Assembly (NCBI RefSeq): GCF_000208925.1
Contig: NW_001914877.1
Span: 62,001-126,000 of the forward strand
Origin: Entamoeba histolytica HM-1:IMSS
Lineage: Eukaryota; Evosea; Mastigamoebida; Endamoebidae
Direction: 5' to 3'
Length of the DNA: 64,000 nucleotides
The notes beneath the pieces are model-generated. The model saw nothing but the letters and a program-made list of their open reading frames with translations. It had not been told where the DNA came from and made no database searches. Within the stretch, counting starts at the first letter, position 1. Every line of letters begins with the position of its first letter. Positions 29,597-38,208 of this stretch are shown piece after piece. The translations under genes were made by a program, and so were the position numbers.

Positions 29597-31345
29597 ATGA
29601 AACTTGTTATTGGTTTAACAGGAGAGAAAATTGGTTCATTCAAAAAGTTATTATATGATGCTGTTCAAGATGGTCTTTCTATTCCTAAATCGTACACATT
29701 ATTAGCATCATTTAAATCTATATGTGAAAACAGAGTTGGTAGTCTATATTTAGAAAAGTGTCTTACAGATATTGGAGAAGAAAGAAATATTCAATTTTTT
29801 AGACAAGCAATGTTATATAATAATATTACATCACCAGATGTAAAAGAATGGGTTGCAAAAGACGTATATGAAACATTTATTTGTACAGGAAGTAGTAAAG
29901 AATTACAATTAAGTCAATCAATAAAAAAAGATATAACAAATAATTATGCAGAAGCAAAATATGAAAATTTGTTTAATGAAGCAAAAAATGATATTTTTGA
30001 ATTAATGGAACGTAAAGAATTCTTTGACTTATTTAAACAATCATCATATTTTAAAGACTTAACTCATCGTCTTACAGCTCTTGATGATAAACAATTACTT
30101 TCTAAAGATATAGAAATGGCACTAAAAATTTCAATGAATGATGAAATATATGTTGATGTAGCAAAATACCTTATTCCTTATAACTTAGTTGGGTTTACTG
30201 ATGAATTTGTAACATGTGGATATACTGCACCAACATTAATGGGAATTATTAGTGATAAAGAGATTCAACGATTTGCAACAAATTCAGCTGATGTTAAAAG
30301 GTTACAAGAATTTTGTCAATTGGCTCAAAAAAGTATGATTGAAAAATCAAAAACATTAACAAAAGAAGCAATTACAAAAGTAAGGTCAATTCAAAATAAT
30401 TTTATTAAATATGTGGAAAGTAATAATGAAAATGTTAAAAATACATTATCATTCATTGAGTATATTCAAACTACACCTGAAGATAAAATGACAATTTCAC
30501 AAATCCTTTCTCGTTCTGAAATGGCTTTTATTGAGTTAAAAGCAAAACATCATGTTGCATATAGATTGTTAAAGAAATGTGATTCCGTTCAAGAAATGCA
30601 ACCAATTCTTATTCAATGTCAAAATGCATTAATTAGTATTCTTGTAGATGAACATTTAGAGGAATATAATAAATCTTTATTTTGGAAACCTCAATTTAAG
30701 AAAACATCTAAACGTTCTGAACGTTCTTCAAGAAGTAAAATGTCTAAAACACCGGATTTGGTTCAATTAAATACTTCGTTCTCTCCTTCAAGAAGAGCAT
30801 TTACTCCAAGAGTTGATGGAATGGAAGTACTTCCATCTCCAAGAAATTTAGAAGAAGGAAGTAAGAGAGGTAAATTATTAGCATGTATATCTCAAAGTGA
30901 AAATGATCTTAGACTAACACTTGAATACTATTCCAGAACATTTAATCAACCAGAAAAACAAGAAAATAAAATTGAAGAAATTAGTGAATTTATTAAAAAT
31001 AATATTCAACCTAAATTAACATTAATGAAGGAAAATCTTTGTTCAATTAAATCAAATGAAGAATATGACAAATATAAACCAACTATTGAAATGTTGGATA
31101 ATTACATATCCTTTATTGGAGATGAAATTATTTATCCTCAAAAACCTAAAACATTTATTGTTAAAACTAATGACCTAACATTAAAAGATAATTTGATAAA
31201 CAATTTAAACAAGTTAGATATTATTGAAGTTAGTCTCAATTGTATTCTTCAAAAACTTTCTTCATTAGCAACCAATTTAAGAAAAGGAACTACAACAATA
31301 ATGAAATATGCAAATATGATTCAACATTTCTCCATGTCATTTTAA
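29597..31345 (+). CDS. RGS-domain protein
   Basis: 582 residues. An RGS domain at about 35-155 contains ICENRVGSLYLEKCLTD, the ENLEFW-like position as ERNIQFFRQAM, VYETFICTGSSKELQLS, and the end helix EAKNDIFELMERKEFFDLFKQSSYF. RGS domains speed GTP hydrolysis by heterotrimeric G-alpha subunits; Entamoeba has such G proteins. The rest is helical (about 250-360 and 425-575) with a basic Ser-rich linker (KKTSKRSERSSRSKMSKTP), and may be a membrane-binding or dimerisation region. The ATG at 29597 overlaps the stop of the spliced form of the preceding ORF, so this may be the second exon of one gene. Confidence 0.82.
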   Translation: MKLVIGLTGEKIGSFKKLLYDAVQDGLSIPKSYTLLASFKSICENRVGSLYLEKCLTDIGEERNIQFFRQAMLYNNITSPDVKEWVAKDVYETFICTGSSKELQLSQSIKKDITNNYAEAKYENLFNEAKNDIFELMERKEFFDLFKQSSYFKDLTHRLTALDDKQLLSKDIEMALKISMNDEIYVDVAKYLIPYNLVGFTDEFVTCGYTAPTLMGIISDKEIQRFATNSADVKRLQEFCQLAQKSMIEKSKTLTKEAITKVRSIQNNFIKYVESNNENVKNTLSFIEYIQTTPEDKMTISQILSRSEMAFIELKAKHHVAYRLLKKCDSVQEMQPILIQCQNALISILVDEHLEEYNKSLFWKPQFKKTSKRSERSSRSKMSKTPDLVQLNTSFSPSRRAFTPRVDGMEVLPSPRNLEEGSKRGKLLACISQSENDLRLTLEYYSRTFNQPEKQENKIEEISEFIKNNIQPKLTLMKENLCSIKSNEEYDKYKPTIEMLDNYISFIGDEIIYPQKPKTFIVKTNDLTLKDNLINNLNKLDIIEVSLNCILQKLSSLATNLRKGTTTIMKYANMIQHFSMSF

Positions 31346-31449
31346 ATGAATATTAATTTTTCTCTTTCTTTAATTTATTATTAGTTTTTTTATTTCTAAT
31401 AAATGGATGAGAATATACAGTATTAATATTTTATATTTATAAGAGGGAT

Positions 31450-32775
31450 TTAGTTAAAATTTACTTCATTTGAAAAAGTAATTGGTGATTGTATTTTTCT
31501 TTTAGTTAATAAATCTTCAGAACTTTCTTCACAAACTCTTTTTCTTTCTTCATTTTGTTTTATAGCAGAGAAAGAAATTGGAACAACAGGTAATAAATAA
31601 GTTTTTTTTAAAGAAGATGCAAAATAACAAGGATCAACATATTGTTCATAGTCTTCATGAAGTAAATGATGGATAACAGATACAGCATGAATGCATGGAG
31701 TTCCTGTTCTTTGAAATTCCCCACAACTACATGTTTTCTTTTTTAAATCAATACAAAGTGGAACAGAAGTTTTAGTATAATAAAGAGGAAATTCACCATA
31801 ACATTCTATTTGAGAAGCACCTTCTATTTTCCATTCAATATCTTTATTTAACCAATTCACCAATTTACTATTTGTAAATTGTATTTGACGTCTTCTTGAT
31901 TCAAATAAAGAACTAATTGTATTAATAATATTACAAAGTGTTTTTGTCATAGTTGTGTCAGAATCATTTAACTCAAATTTATAAATAGATTCATTAGATA
32001 AATGAATATTAGAAATAGTTTTTGTTATTGAATCTTGTCCATCTCCAAGAATGTCTTGTAATCCTTCATAAACAAATTCCCATACATCAATATTTTGTAA
32101 AGCAAGAGCAAAACATAAGGGTAATGGTTGTCTTTCTCCATCCATACCACTAATAATGACCATATGATATCCATTATTTAAACAAATATCAGACGATATT
32201 AATGAATGTTGAAGATATGGTAACACGTTTTTAATTACTCCAAAAACAATTCTAACCATTTGACCTTGAATAGAAGCACTAGATCCTGGATTTTTTCTTA
32301 GAAATTCCATTACAACTTGACTTATCCTTTCTATTTTTGGTTTACTTCCTTTTTGAAGTCTTGAAATAGTTCTTCGAGCAACAGAAAGTCCACTCTTTTC
32401 TTCTAAATATTTAGCAACTTCAGTTGATGTTCCTAAAAGTAATTCTGGTGGTAATACTGATTTAATAAAGTCTGTTCCAAAAAACTTTTTTGGAGTTTTT
32501 CCTTTACAACCATTTCCATGTTTTAAACAAACTTCTCTAACAACCCAAGGTCTACCAGGTAATTTTGAACTTCTTGAAGCACGTAAAATAGCAGGACAAT
32601 TACATTGAACAGCAAAACAACAAGTTAATGAAAGATATTCTTTAGAACTTCTTATGACTTTCCAATATCGTCTATCATTAGGATTAGCTACTCCATTAGC
32701 AATTACTGCTGCCTTTAAGGCTGATTTTGATGGCCAAACACCATTAACCTCTAACTTTTCATCATAACTCATCAT
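31450..32775 (-). CDS. MULE-transposase-derived protein with SWIM zinc finger
   Basis: 441 residues. The N-terminal part has a WRKY/GCM-like DNA-binding module (YWKVIRSSKEYLSLTCCF...CNCPAILRASR...CLKHGNGC). A degenerate MULE core follows (HMVIISGMDGERQPLPLCFALALQN). A SWIM finger, CSCGEFQRTGTPCIHAV (C-x-C-x(n)-C-x-H), lies at about 345-370. Mutator-like transposases normally have about 150 more residues between the core and SWIM, with further acidic catalytic positions that I cannot find here. No terminal inverted repeats are evident nearby. This suggests a shortened, perhaps domesticated transposase acting as a DNA-binding protein (as FAR1/FHY3 do in plants), or a dead element. Confidence 0.75.
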   Translation of the reverse strand: MMSYDEKLEVNGVWPSKSALKAAVIANGVANPNDRRYWKVIRSSKEYLSLTCCFAVQCNCPAILRASRSSKLPGRPWVVREVCLKHGNGCKGKTPKKFFGTDFIKSVLPPELLLGTSTEVAKYLEEKSGLSVARRTISRLQKGSKPKIERISQVVMEFLRKNPGSSASIQGQMVRIVFGVIKNVLPYLQHSLISSDICLNNGYHMVIISGMDGERQPLPLCFALALQNIDVWEFVYEGLQDILGDGQDSITKTISNIHLSNESIYKFELNDSDTTMTKTLCNIINTISSLFESRRRQIQFTNSKLVNWLNKDIEWKIEGASQIECYGEFPLYYTKTSVPLCIDLKKKTCSCGEFQRTGTPCIHAVSVIHHLLHEDYEQYVDPCYFASSLKKTYLLPVVPISFSAIKQNEERKRVCEESSEDLLTKRKIQSPITFSNEVNFN

Positions 32776-33201
32776 TGAAGTAACACAAAACGGAGATTTT
32801 AATCTGGGACATCAATGGATGAAAAAATTCATTATTAAAAATTTATTTCTGATTCAAAAGAGTTACTATTTCTATTTTTAAGTCTTGTTATTGAATTTGA
32901 TTCGCTAATTTTCAAGTGATTTTCAAGTGAATAAAGATAGAACCTTATTTTATGTTTTTTAATCTATTTTTTAATTAATCTTTGAAAAAAAATTGACACT
33001 TTTGACTATTTCGTATAATTAAATTAATGTGGAAATTTTGTTTTGTAGTTTTAATACTGACATTTTTGACTCATAATATAAACAGACCCAAACTCGCCCC
33101 ATATTCGACACACTAAAACCCTGAAATGGTAAAAATTGTTAAAAAAAAAACAAAATTTTGCTATATTAGAGGTTTATAATAAAATATTATTTTAGAAATT
33201 T
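32776..33201. other. divergent intergenic with a GC-richer island at 33081-33130
   Basis: Spacer between two divergent genes. Most is A/T-rich, but 33081-33130 (CAGACCCAAACTCGCCCC, then CGACACACTAAAACCCTGAA) is far richer in C than any other spacer here. It could be an upstream element of the candidate RNA gene next to it, or part of a bidirectional promoter. Confidence 0.45.
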
Positions 33202-33447
33202 AAAAAAAATGGAAGTCACAGAGTGACCCTCATTAAGTTATTCTTGTTTGGATTACTGTACCTACAACGAAGGAATAGTTTAATTGAACATAGGACTCTC
33301 CAAACAGATCAACGTCCGGACAATCAAACATATTCCTCATCCACTTAGGATTGATACTTTCTATCTAATGGTTCGAGGAATTTCCCAGGAATTTTTAATA
33401 GTTGAAATGAGACTATCAAACTCCTACTCCAAACCTTGTAACTTCCA
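33202..33447 (-). ncRNA. candidate structured non-coding RNA, family unknown
   Basis: A compositional island in an A/T-rich spacer with no long ORF. Five fully nested helices can be drawn: 33210-33214/33443-33447 (TGGAA/TTCCA); hairpin 33215-33219/33223-33227 (GTCAC-AGA-GTGAC); 33246-33252/33428-33434 (GTTTGGA/TCCAAAC); 33271-33286/33321-33337 (15 bp with one bulge and one mismatch); and 33346-33356/33414-33426 (TAGGA+TTGATA against TATCAA+TCCTA). On the minus strand the closing stem is followed by T8 (33202-33209), like a Pol III stop. Plus-strand transcription is possible too, and a B-box-like GGTTCGAGG at 33371 lies on that strand. I tested it mentally against tRNA, 5S, U1-U6, U3, SRP, RNase P and MRP hallmarks and found no match. 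Confidence 0.5.
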
Positions 33448-33607
33448 ATAAAATAATAAACTATTACTATAAAAACAAATAAAAATAATTTATATAATTA
33501 TTATGGAAAAACAATCAAATAAAAAATAATTTAATAATTAATGATTTTAATAACAAATAAAAAAAAAAAACGAAAAAAGAAAAAATGATTTAGTCTTATT
33601 GGTTTAA

Positions 33608-34783
33608 ATGAATGAACCTATTATCAAAAATGATAAAAAACAAATCATTGTTGTTATTGGTGCTACAGCAAGTGGAAAATCAACTGTTGCTCATCAAATT
33701 TGTAAAAAGTTAAATGGAGAAATAATTAATGCAGATGTAATGCAATGTTATAAAGGAATTCCTATTGCAACTAATAAACCAAGTGAAGAAGAAAAACAAG
33801 AATTTCATTATCATCTTGTTGATTTTGTTTCTTCTGAAGTGAATTATACTGTACAACAATGGGTAAATGATGCAGATAAAGCAATTGAAACGATTTGTTT
33901 AGAGAATAAAATACCAATAATTTGTGGAGGAACTTCATATTATATTGATGCGTTACTTTTTAGACATCAACCTAAAGATTTAATTAAAGTTAATGAATCA
34001 AAAATACTTCCATGGAAAGAAGATGAATGGTATAATAAATTAAAAGAAATTGATCCAATAATGGCAGAAAGATTACACCCGAATGATATTACTAGAATTA
34101 AAAATGCTTTAATATATTATATTCAATATAACCAACCAATTAGTAGTACTTTTCTTAAAGAACATATTGAAATGAAATATAATCCAATAATTATTTGGGT
34201 TGATGCTGATATTAAATTACTTTACCAAAGAGCAGATAAAAGAGTAAATATAATGGTCCAACAAGGAATGGTAGAACAAAATATGAAATTTATTGAAGAA
34301 CATGAAGAGGAATTAAAACAATTAGAATGGAAATGGGGAATTTGTATGGCAATTGGATTTCAAGAATTTATTGAATGTAAATTAAAAGGAACACCAATAG
34401 AAATTGCAATTGAGAATGTTAAAATTCATACAAAACAATATATTAAGAAACAAATAAGATGGATAAATAATAAAATAATAAAAACAAAAAAGTCTTCTAT
34501 TATTCATTTTATTCATCATGAAAATGATATTCTTCAATTAGACTTAATTTTTCAAAAAATTAATGAACAATTAAACTCTAATTGTAATTCATTTAATACA
34601 ATGACTAAAGAAAAAGAAATTAAAGAAGAAGAAAAAACAAAATTAATTCAATGGAAGAAATATTATTGTGAGATATGTGGTATTATATTAAATGGAGAAA
34701 AAGAATGGAATATTCATTTAATATCTAAACGTCATAAATACAAATTAAAAAGAATAAAAAAAACACAAGAATATATCAAATAA
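33608..34783 (+). CDS. tRNA dimethylallyltransferase (MiaA/MOD5/TRIT1) with C-terminal zinc finger
   Basis: 391 residues. P-loop GATASGKST at 18-26, then the family segments NADVMQCYKGIPIATNKPS and HYHLVDFV, GGTSYYIDAL, and QQGMVEQ. It transfers a dimethylallyl group to A37 of tRNAs reading UNN codons. The C-terminal 40 residues hold a C2H2 finger of matrin/U1C type (CEIC, then H-x5-H in NIHLISKRHK), typical of eukaryotic MOD5/TRIT1 forms and absent from bacterial MiaA. The N-terminus has no clear mitochondrial presequence, as expected for an organism with only mitosomes. Confidence 0.93.
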   Translation: MNEPIIKNDKKQIIVVIGATASGKSTVAHQICKKLNGEIINADVMQCYKGIPIATNKPSEEEKQEFHYHLVDFVSSEVNYTVQQWVNDADKAIETICLENKIPIICGGTSYYIDALLFRHQPKDLIKVNESKILPWKEDEWYNKLKEIDPIMAERLHPNDITRIKNALIYYIQYNQPISSTFLKEHIEMKYNPIIIWVDADIKLLYQRADKRVNIMVQQGMVEQNMKFIEEHEEELKQLEWKWGICMAIGFQEFIECKLKGTPIEIAIENVKIHTKQYIKKQIRWINNKIIKTKKSSIIHFIHHENDILQLDLIFQKINEQLNSNCNSFNTMTKEKEIKEEEKTKLIQWKKYYCEICGIILNGEKEWNIHLISKRHKYKLKRIKKTQEYIK

Positions 34784-34818
34784 ATTTATTATTTAAAATA
34801 AAAAAAAATACATTGATT

Positions 34819-36342
34819 TTAAATTAATTTTTCTACTAATTCCATTACTACTCCAATAACATAAGGCTCTGAAAATTTTAAAATTCCTACTATTATTTTT
34901 AATGCTTCAGTATCACATCCTGTTTGTTTTTTTATTTCATTAATAGTTTGAAGAGTAAGTTGACCATCATTATATATATCTTTTGATTTTAGCATTGTAA
35001 ATATAATATGTGCTTTCATTGCAAGAATATCACACATTTTAAACATTAAAGTATGAAGATAATCAGCTTCTTTATCAGTTCTAATTGATAATATAATTTT
35101 TGATAATGGAACAATTAATGGAGTTGAAGGTACTGAAACAAGAATTTCAGTAATTGGAATAGTTGCAATAAATTTTGTAATTCCAAGACGTTGAGAAGCT
35201 TTAAATAAGAAATAATTTAAACGTTGAATAAAATATTTAATAATACATTGAGTAGAACTTCTAGCAATTGTTTGTTTTAATGGATCAATTACGCAAAAAG
35301 GAAATGGTAAAGAGAAATATAAATTTTCTGAGAAGTTAGTTAAACACATAGTTCTAAAGAAAGGATTTGGTTGAAATAATATTCTAGGATTAATAGGAGA
35401 AGATAATGGTTGATTGTATATATCAGGTATATCTAATGGATAACATAAATCATAAACAAATTGTGATTCAGGATAATTATCAGAAACAATTAATGTATAA
35501 TATGAAGTTAAATGACTTGTTATTATTTTTTGTATAAATTCTTCTGATGGAAAATTATTAGGAAGTATTAATTTCTTTTTAATTTGTTTAGAAGTAACAC
35601 TTAGAAGATATTCATCAAAATGATTAATTAATGAAGTTAATGAGTCATTTAATAATTTATAACTTTCAATATTTTTGCCATGTTCTTCTAAATGTTTTAA
35701 TTGGAATTCAAAAAAAAGGAGATTTAAATTATCAAGAAAAATGTCCCATAAAAATGTATTGTTTGATATATGAATATTAGAAGGAATTAACATAGTAAAT
35801 GTAACTGAAATAATAGGAAATTGTTGATCTATTAAAGAAATCATACAAGGAATATGAGCTGTATAAACAATATCTTCAAATTTTGAATCATTAATACCAA
35901 CAATTCCATAATTATAAATATAATATCCTGGTACTTTTGTTTTTCTTTCAAATTCATTTTTTAAACAACTTTTCATTGGAATTGATTTTAAATATTGATT
36001 CATACAATATTTTTCAATTAATTGTTGTGGATGTAATTTAAGTAAACTAGGATTATCGTATCTTATATATAATTGTTTATCTAAATAATCAGGAAATAAT
36101 TTTATATTAATTGAAGATATATGTATAGATTGGTGTTTCATTTTAAATTGTAAATTGTTATAATGCCATGGAACTTTTTTTAATAAATTCTCATTATGAC
36201 TTCTTATTAATTTTTCAAAATTTAACCAAATAATTCCCCAATGTTCACATATATCTTTACATTTTATATTCATTGTTTTAAAATTAGGAAGTAAATTTTT
36301 TCTTTTCTTTTGTTGAATTAATGGTGTTGTACTTTTTATCAT
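34819..36342 (-). CDS. hypothetical protein, possibly DENN/longin-like
   Basis: 507 residues without signal peptide or transmembrane helix. Alternating strand and helix pattern throughout, with long hydrophobic strands (CMISLIDQQFPIISVTFTMLI) and helices (DNLNLLFFEFQLKHLEEHG). The last 50 residues are a compact helical tail. The overall look recalls trafficking regulators of the DENN or longin type, but I see no decisive motif and give no name. Its start is 104 bp from the SINE insertion point, so the SINE sits in or next to its promoter. It is convergent with the tRNA dimethylallyltransferase gene (35 bp between stops). Confidence 0.65.
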   Translation of the reverse strand: MIKSTTPLIQQKKRKNLLPNFKTMNIKCKDICEHWGIIWLNFEKLIRSHNENLLKKVPWHYNNLQFKMKHQSIHISSINIKLFPDYLDKQLYIRYDNPSLLKLHPQQLIEKYCMNQYLKSIPMKSCLKNEFERKTKVPGYYIYNYGIVGINDSKFEDIVYTAHIPCMISLIDQQFPIISVTFTMLIPSNIHISNNTFLWDIFLDNLNLLFFEFQLKHLEEHGKNIESYKLLNDSLTSLINHFDEYLLSVTSKQIKKKLILPNNFPSEEFIQKIITSHLTSYYTLIVSDNYPESQFVYDLCYPLDIPDIYNQPLSSPINPRILFQPNPFFRTMCLTNFSENLYFSLPFPFCVIDPLKQTIARSSTQCIIKYFIQRLNYFLFKASQRLGITKFIATIPITEILVSVPSTPLIVPLSKIILSIRTDKEADYLHTLMFKMCDILAMKAHIIFTMLKSKDIYNDGQLTLQTINEIKKQTGCDTEALKIIVGILKFSEPYVIGVVMELVEKLI

Positions 36343-36427
36343 TTACTAAATTATAAGTTATCCTTTTTTTAATTTCTTATTTTTCTTCTTTTATCATTTT
36401 TCTTTTGGAATTTTCTCTTCTTTTGTA

Positions 36428-36445
36428 TTTTCAAAATATCTTATT
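36428..36445. repeat. left target-site duplication of SINE copy 2
   Basis: TTTTCAAAATATCTTATT, repeated exactly at 37079-37096. Confidence 0.85.
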
Positions 36446-37051
36446 AGATTCGAAGATGGCACGTCAGAGACACCACATGAAACCCTAAAATAATCCCATG
36501 CTTCGAATCTCCCAGTTATCGTCTGGTCATGACGTGCCTTTGGTGAGATAATATCTATTCAACACTAACTGTTTATTATTATTAATATTTATTAGAAGTG
36601 ATTATTATAAAAGATTATTATTCATTAACGTGTATTGTTATTCATTATTAATTATAAGGATTATTATTTACTAAGGAGGTATTATGTATTAAGAATTATC
36701 ATTTATTAAAGAAGACGCATATATAATTGATATTGTTGCACAAAAATTAAACATAAGGACATTATCAAGGAATAGCATTTCTTTAAGGGGTGTCGAAGGT
36801 AAAAGGAGATGAGCTATAACAGTAAGTTATGGATATACTCTCCTTAAAACAACAATATAAAGAATGAGAAATATTATATTACTCATTAAAATCAAAATAA
36901 AAGTCAGGCAGCAACTTAATTGAGGAACCATTTAAGTCGAGCATGCTTGCAAAAACTTTATTTGAATAGAAATAAAGCGTGTTGAAGAAACTGATTCGCT
37001 CACTTCTCAACATGATGAAAAACCTAAAAATAAGGTTAATCATAATTGATT

Positions 37052-37078
<27 letters not shown>
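36446..37078 (+). mobile_element. SINE (non-LTR retroelement), full copy 2
   Basis: About 633 bp on the plus strand, from AGATTCGAAGATGG to a T-run of about 30, flanked by 18-bp direct repeats. Apart from tail length it matches copy 1 (26308-26932, minus) by eye, so both moved recently or have been homogenised. Within the first 95 bp are two perfect inverted repeats in interlocking order: 36446-36455 with 36501-36510 (10 bp) and 36458-36466 with 36530-36538 (9 bp). The middle (36555-36710) is A/T-rich with degenerate ATTATTATT units, as in EhSINE1. A 68-codon minus ORF over its end (36879-37085) is an artefact. Confidence 0.87.
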
Positions 37079-37082
<4 letters not shown>

Positions 37083-37096
37083 CAAAATATCTTATT
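37079..37096. repeat. right target-site duplication of SINE copy 2
   Basis: Exact second copy of 36428-36445. The first bases merge with the T-run. Confidence 0.85.
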
Positions 37097-38208
37097 TATT
37101 TTATTTCTTCTTGATTGTTTTTTTTTTCTTTTTATTGGGTTAGTTTTGGTCATTTAACTATTTCTTTATTTCTCTTTCATTATTTCAATATTATCTTTTA
37201 TCGTCTTTTTCTTATTGTTTTATTTCAAAATTTTTATATCTTAAAGTATTTCATATTCTTTGATACTTGTTATTAAACCATTAATAGTTGTTATCTATAT
37301 TATTTAACCTTTGATTAAAAATCATTGGTTAATCTTTGCTTAAATTATTAACTCATAAATACCAATTTAAATACCTTCATTTATTTTATTTTCTTGATAC
37401 AAATTTTTTTTCTTCTTTCTAAAGTATAAATAAAAAAGATTTTTAATAGTTTAGAACAAACACTCACTATTTGTGTTTATTTAAAAAAAGAACATATTGT
37501 AATTTATAATTCTATTTAAGTTGTTTAATTCTTATTTAGAATTAATGATAATTGAAGTATTTAAAAGGAACAAAGATAAAATAGATGACAAGTGTTACAT
37601 ATATATATTCATACCATTAATTATTCTTTTTATGTTACTTAAATAAAAAAAAAACATTAAATTGAAATACTCTTTGATACTTGTGAGATATTGAGACTAT
37701 GTCTTTTTTGTTACTTCATTTTATATGATTATTATCTACAATATTCTCTCATTGTTTTATTTATGAAGTAATACGTCTCTTCTTTATTTCTTCTTTTCTT
37801 TTTGATTCTTATTGAGTATTTTTATCTTTTATTTCTTATTCTTTGTTAATTATTTCTACTATCCATTTAAGTTCTTCAATTATTCATAAACTAATTAATC
37901 TTCTTAGTAATTTACATTAATTTAAATGTTTATAACCAAATCAAATTAAATTCATTCTTATTGTTAATTCATTCTTGTTATTAATAACAGTAGTTAGTTA
38001 TGAAATAAATGCAGAAAGAGAGTCTTATTCAAATAGAAAAAATTAACAAATTTATCACAGTCTCCTCTTCTTTTTAATGTTTTTTTCACCAAATACTTTT
38101 ATCAATTCCTTTTTTGTTCTTTTACTAAAAATAATGAGACAAACTTCAACCCTCAAAAACAATGAATAGAAATAGAAAGAATCTTAGAAATAATTATTCT
38201 TTTAAAAC
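37097..38208. other. intergenic, nothing firm
   Basis: T-rich spacer upstream of EFL1. A GTATTTAAAAG motif at 37557-37567 resembles the core promoter element but is 640 bp from the EFL1 start. No ORF or RNA called. Confidence 0.5.

Noticed and set aside
33202..33447. RNase P, MRP, SRP, U3 or spliceosomal RNA identity for the structured island
   Set aside because: A GGGAAATTCCTCG stretch on the minus strand recalls the RNase P CR-I region, but I found no matching 3' strand for P4; no U-snRNA or SRP landmark is present. Left as unknown.
36879..37085. 68-codon minus ORF starting in a poly-K run
   Set aside because: Lies wholly inside the SINE and its homopolymer tail.
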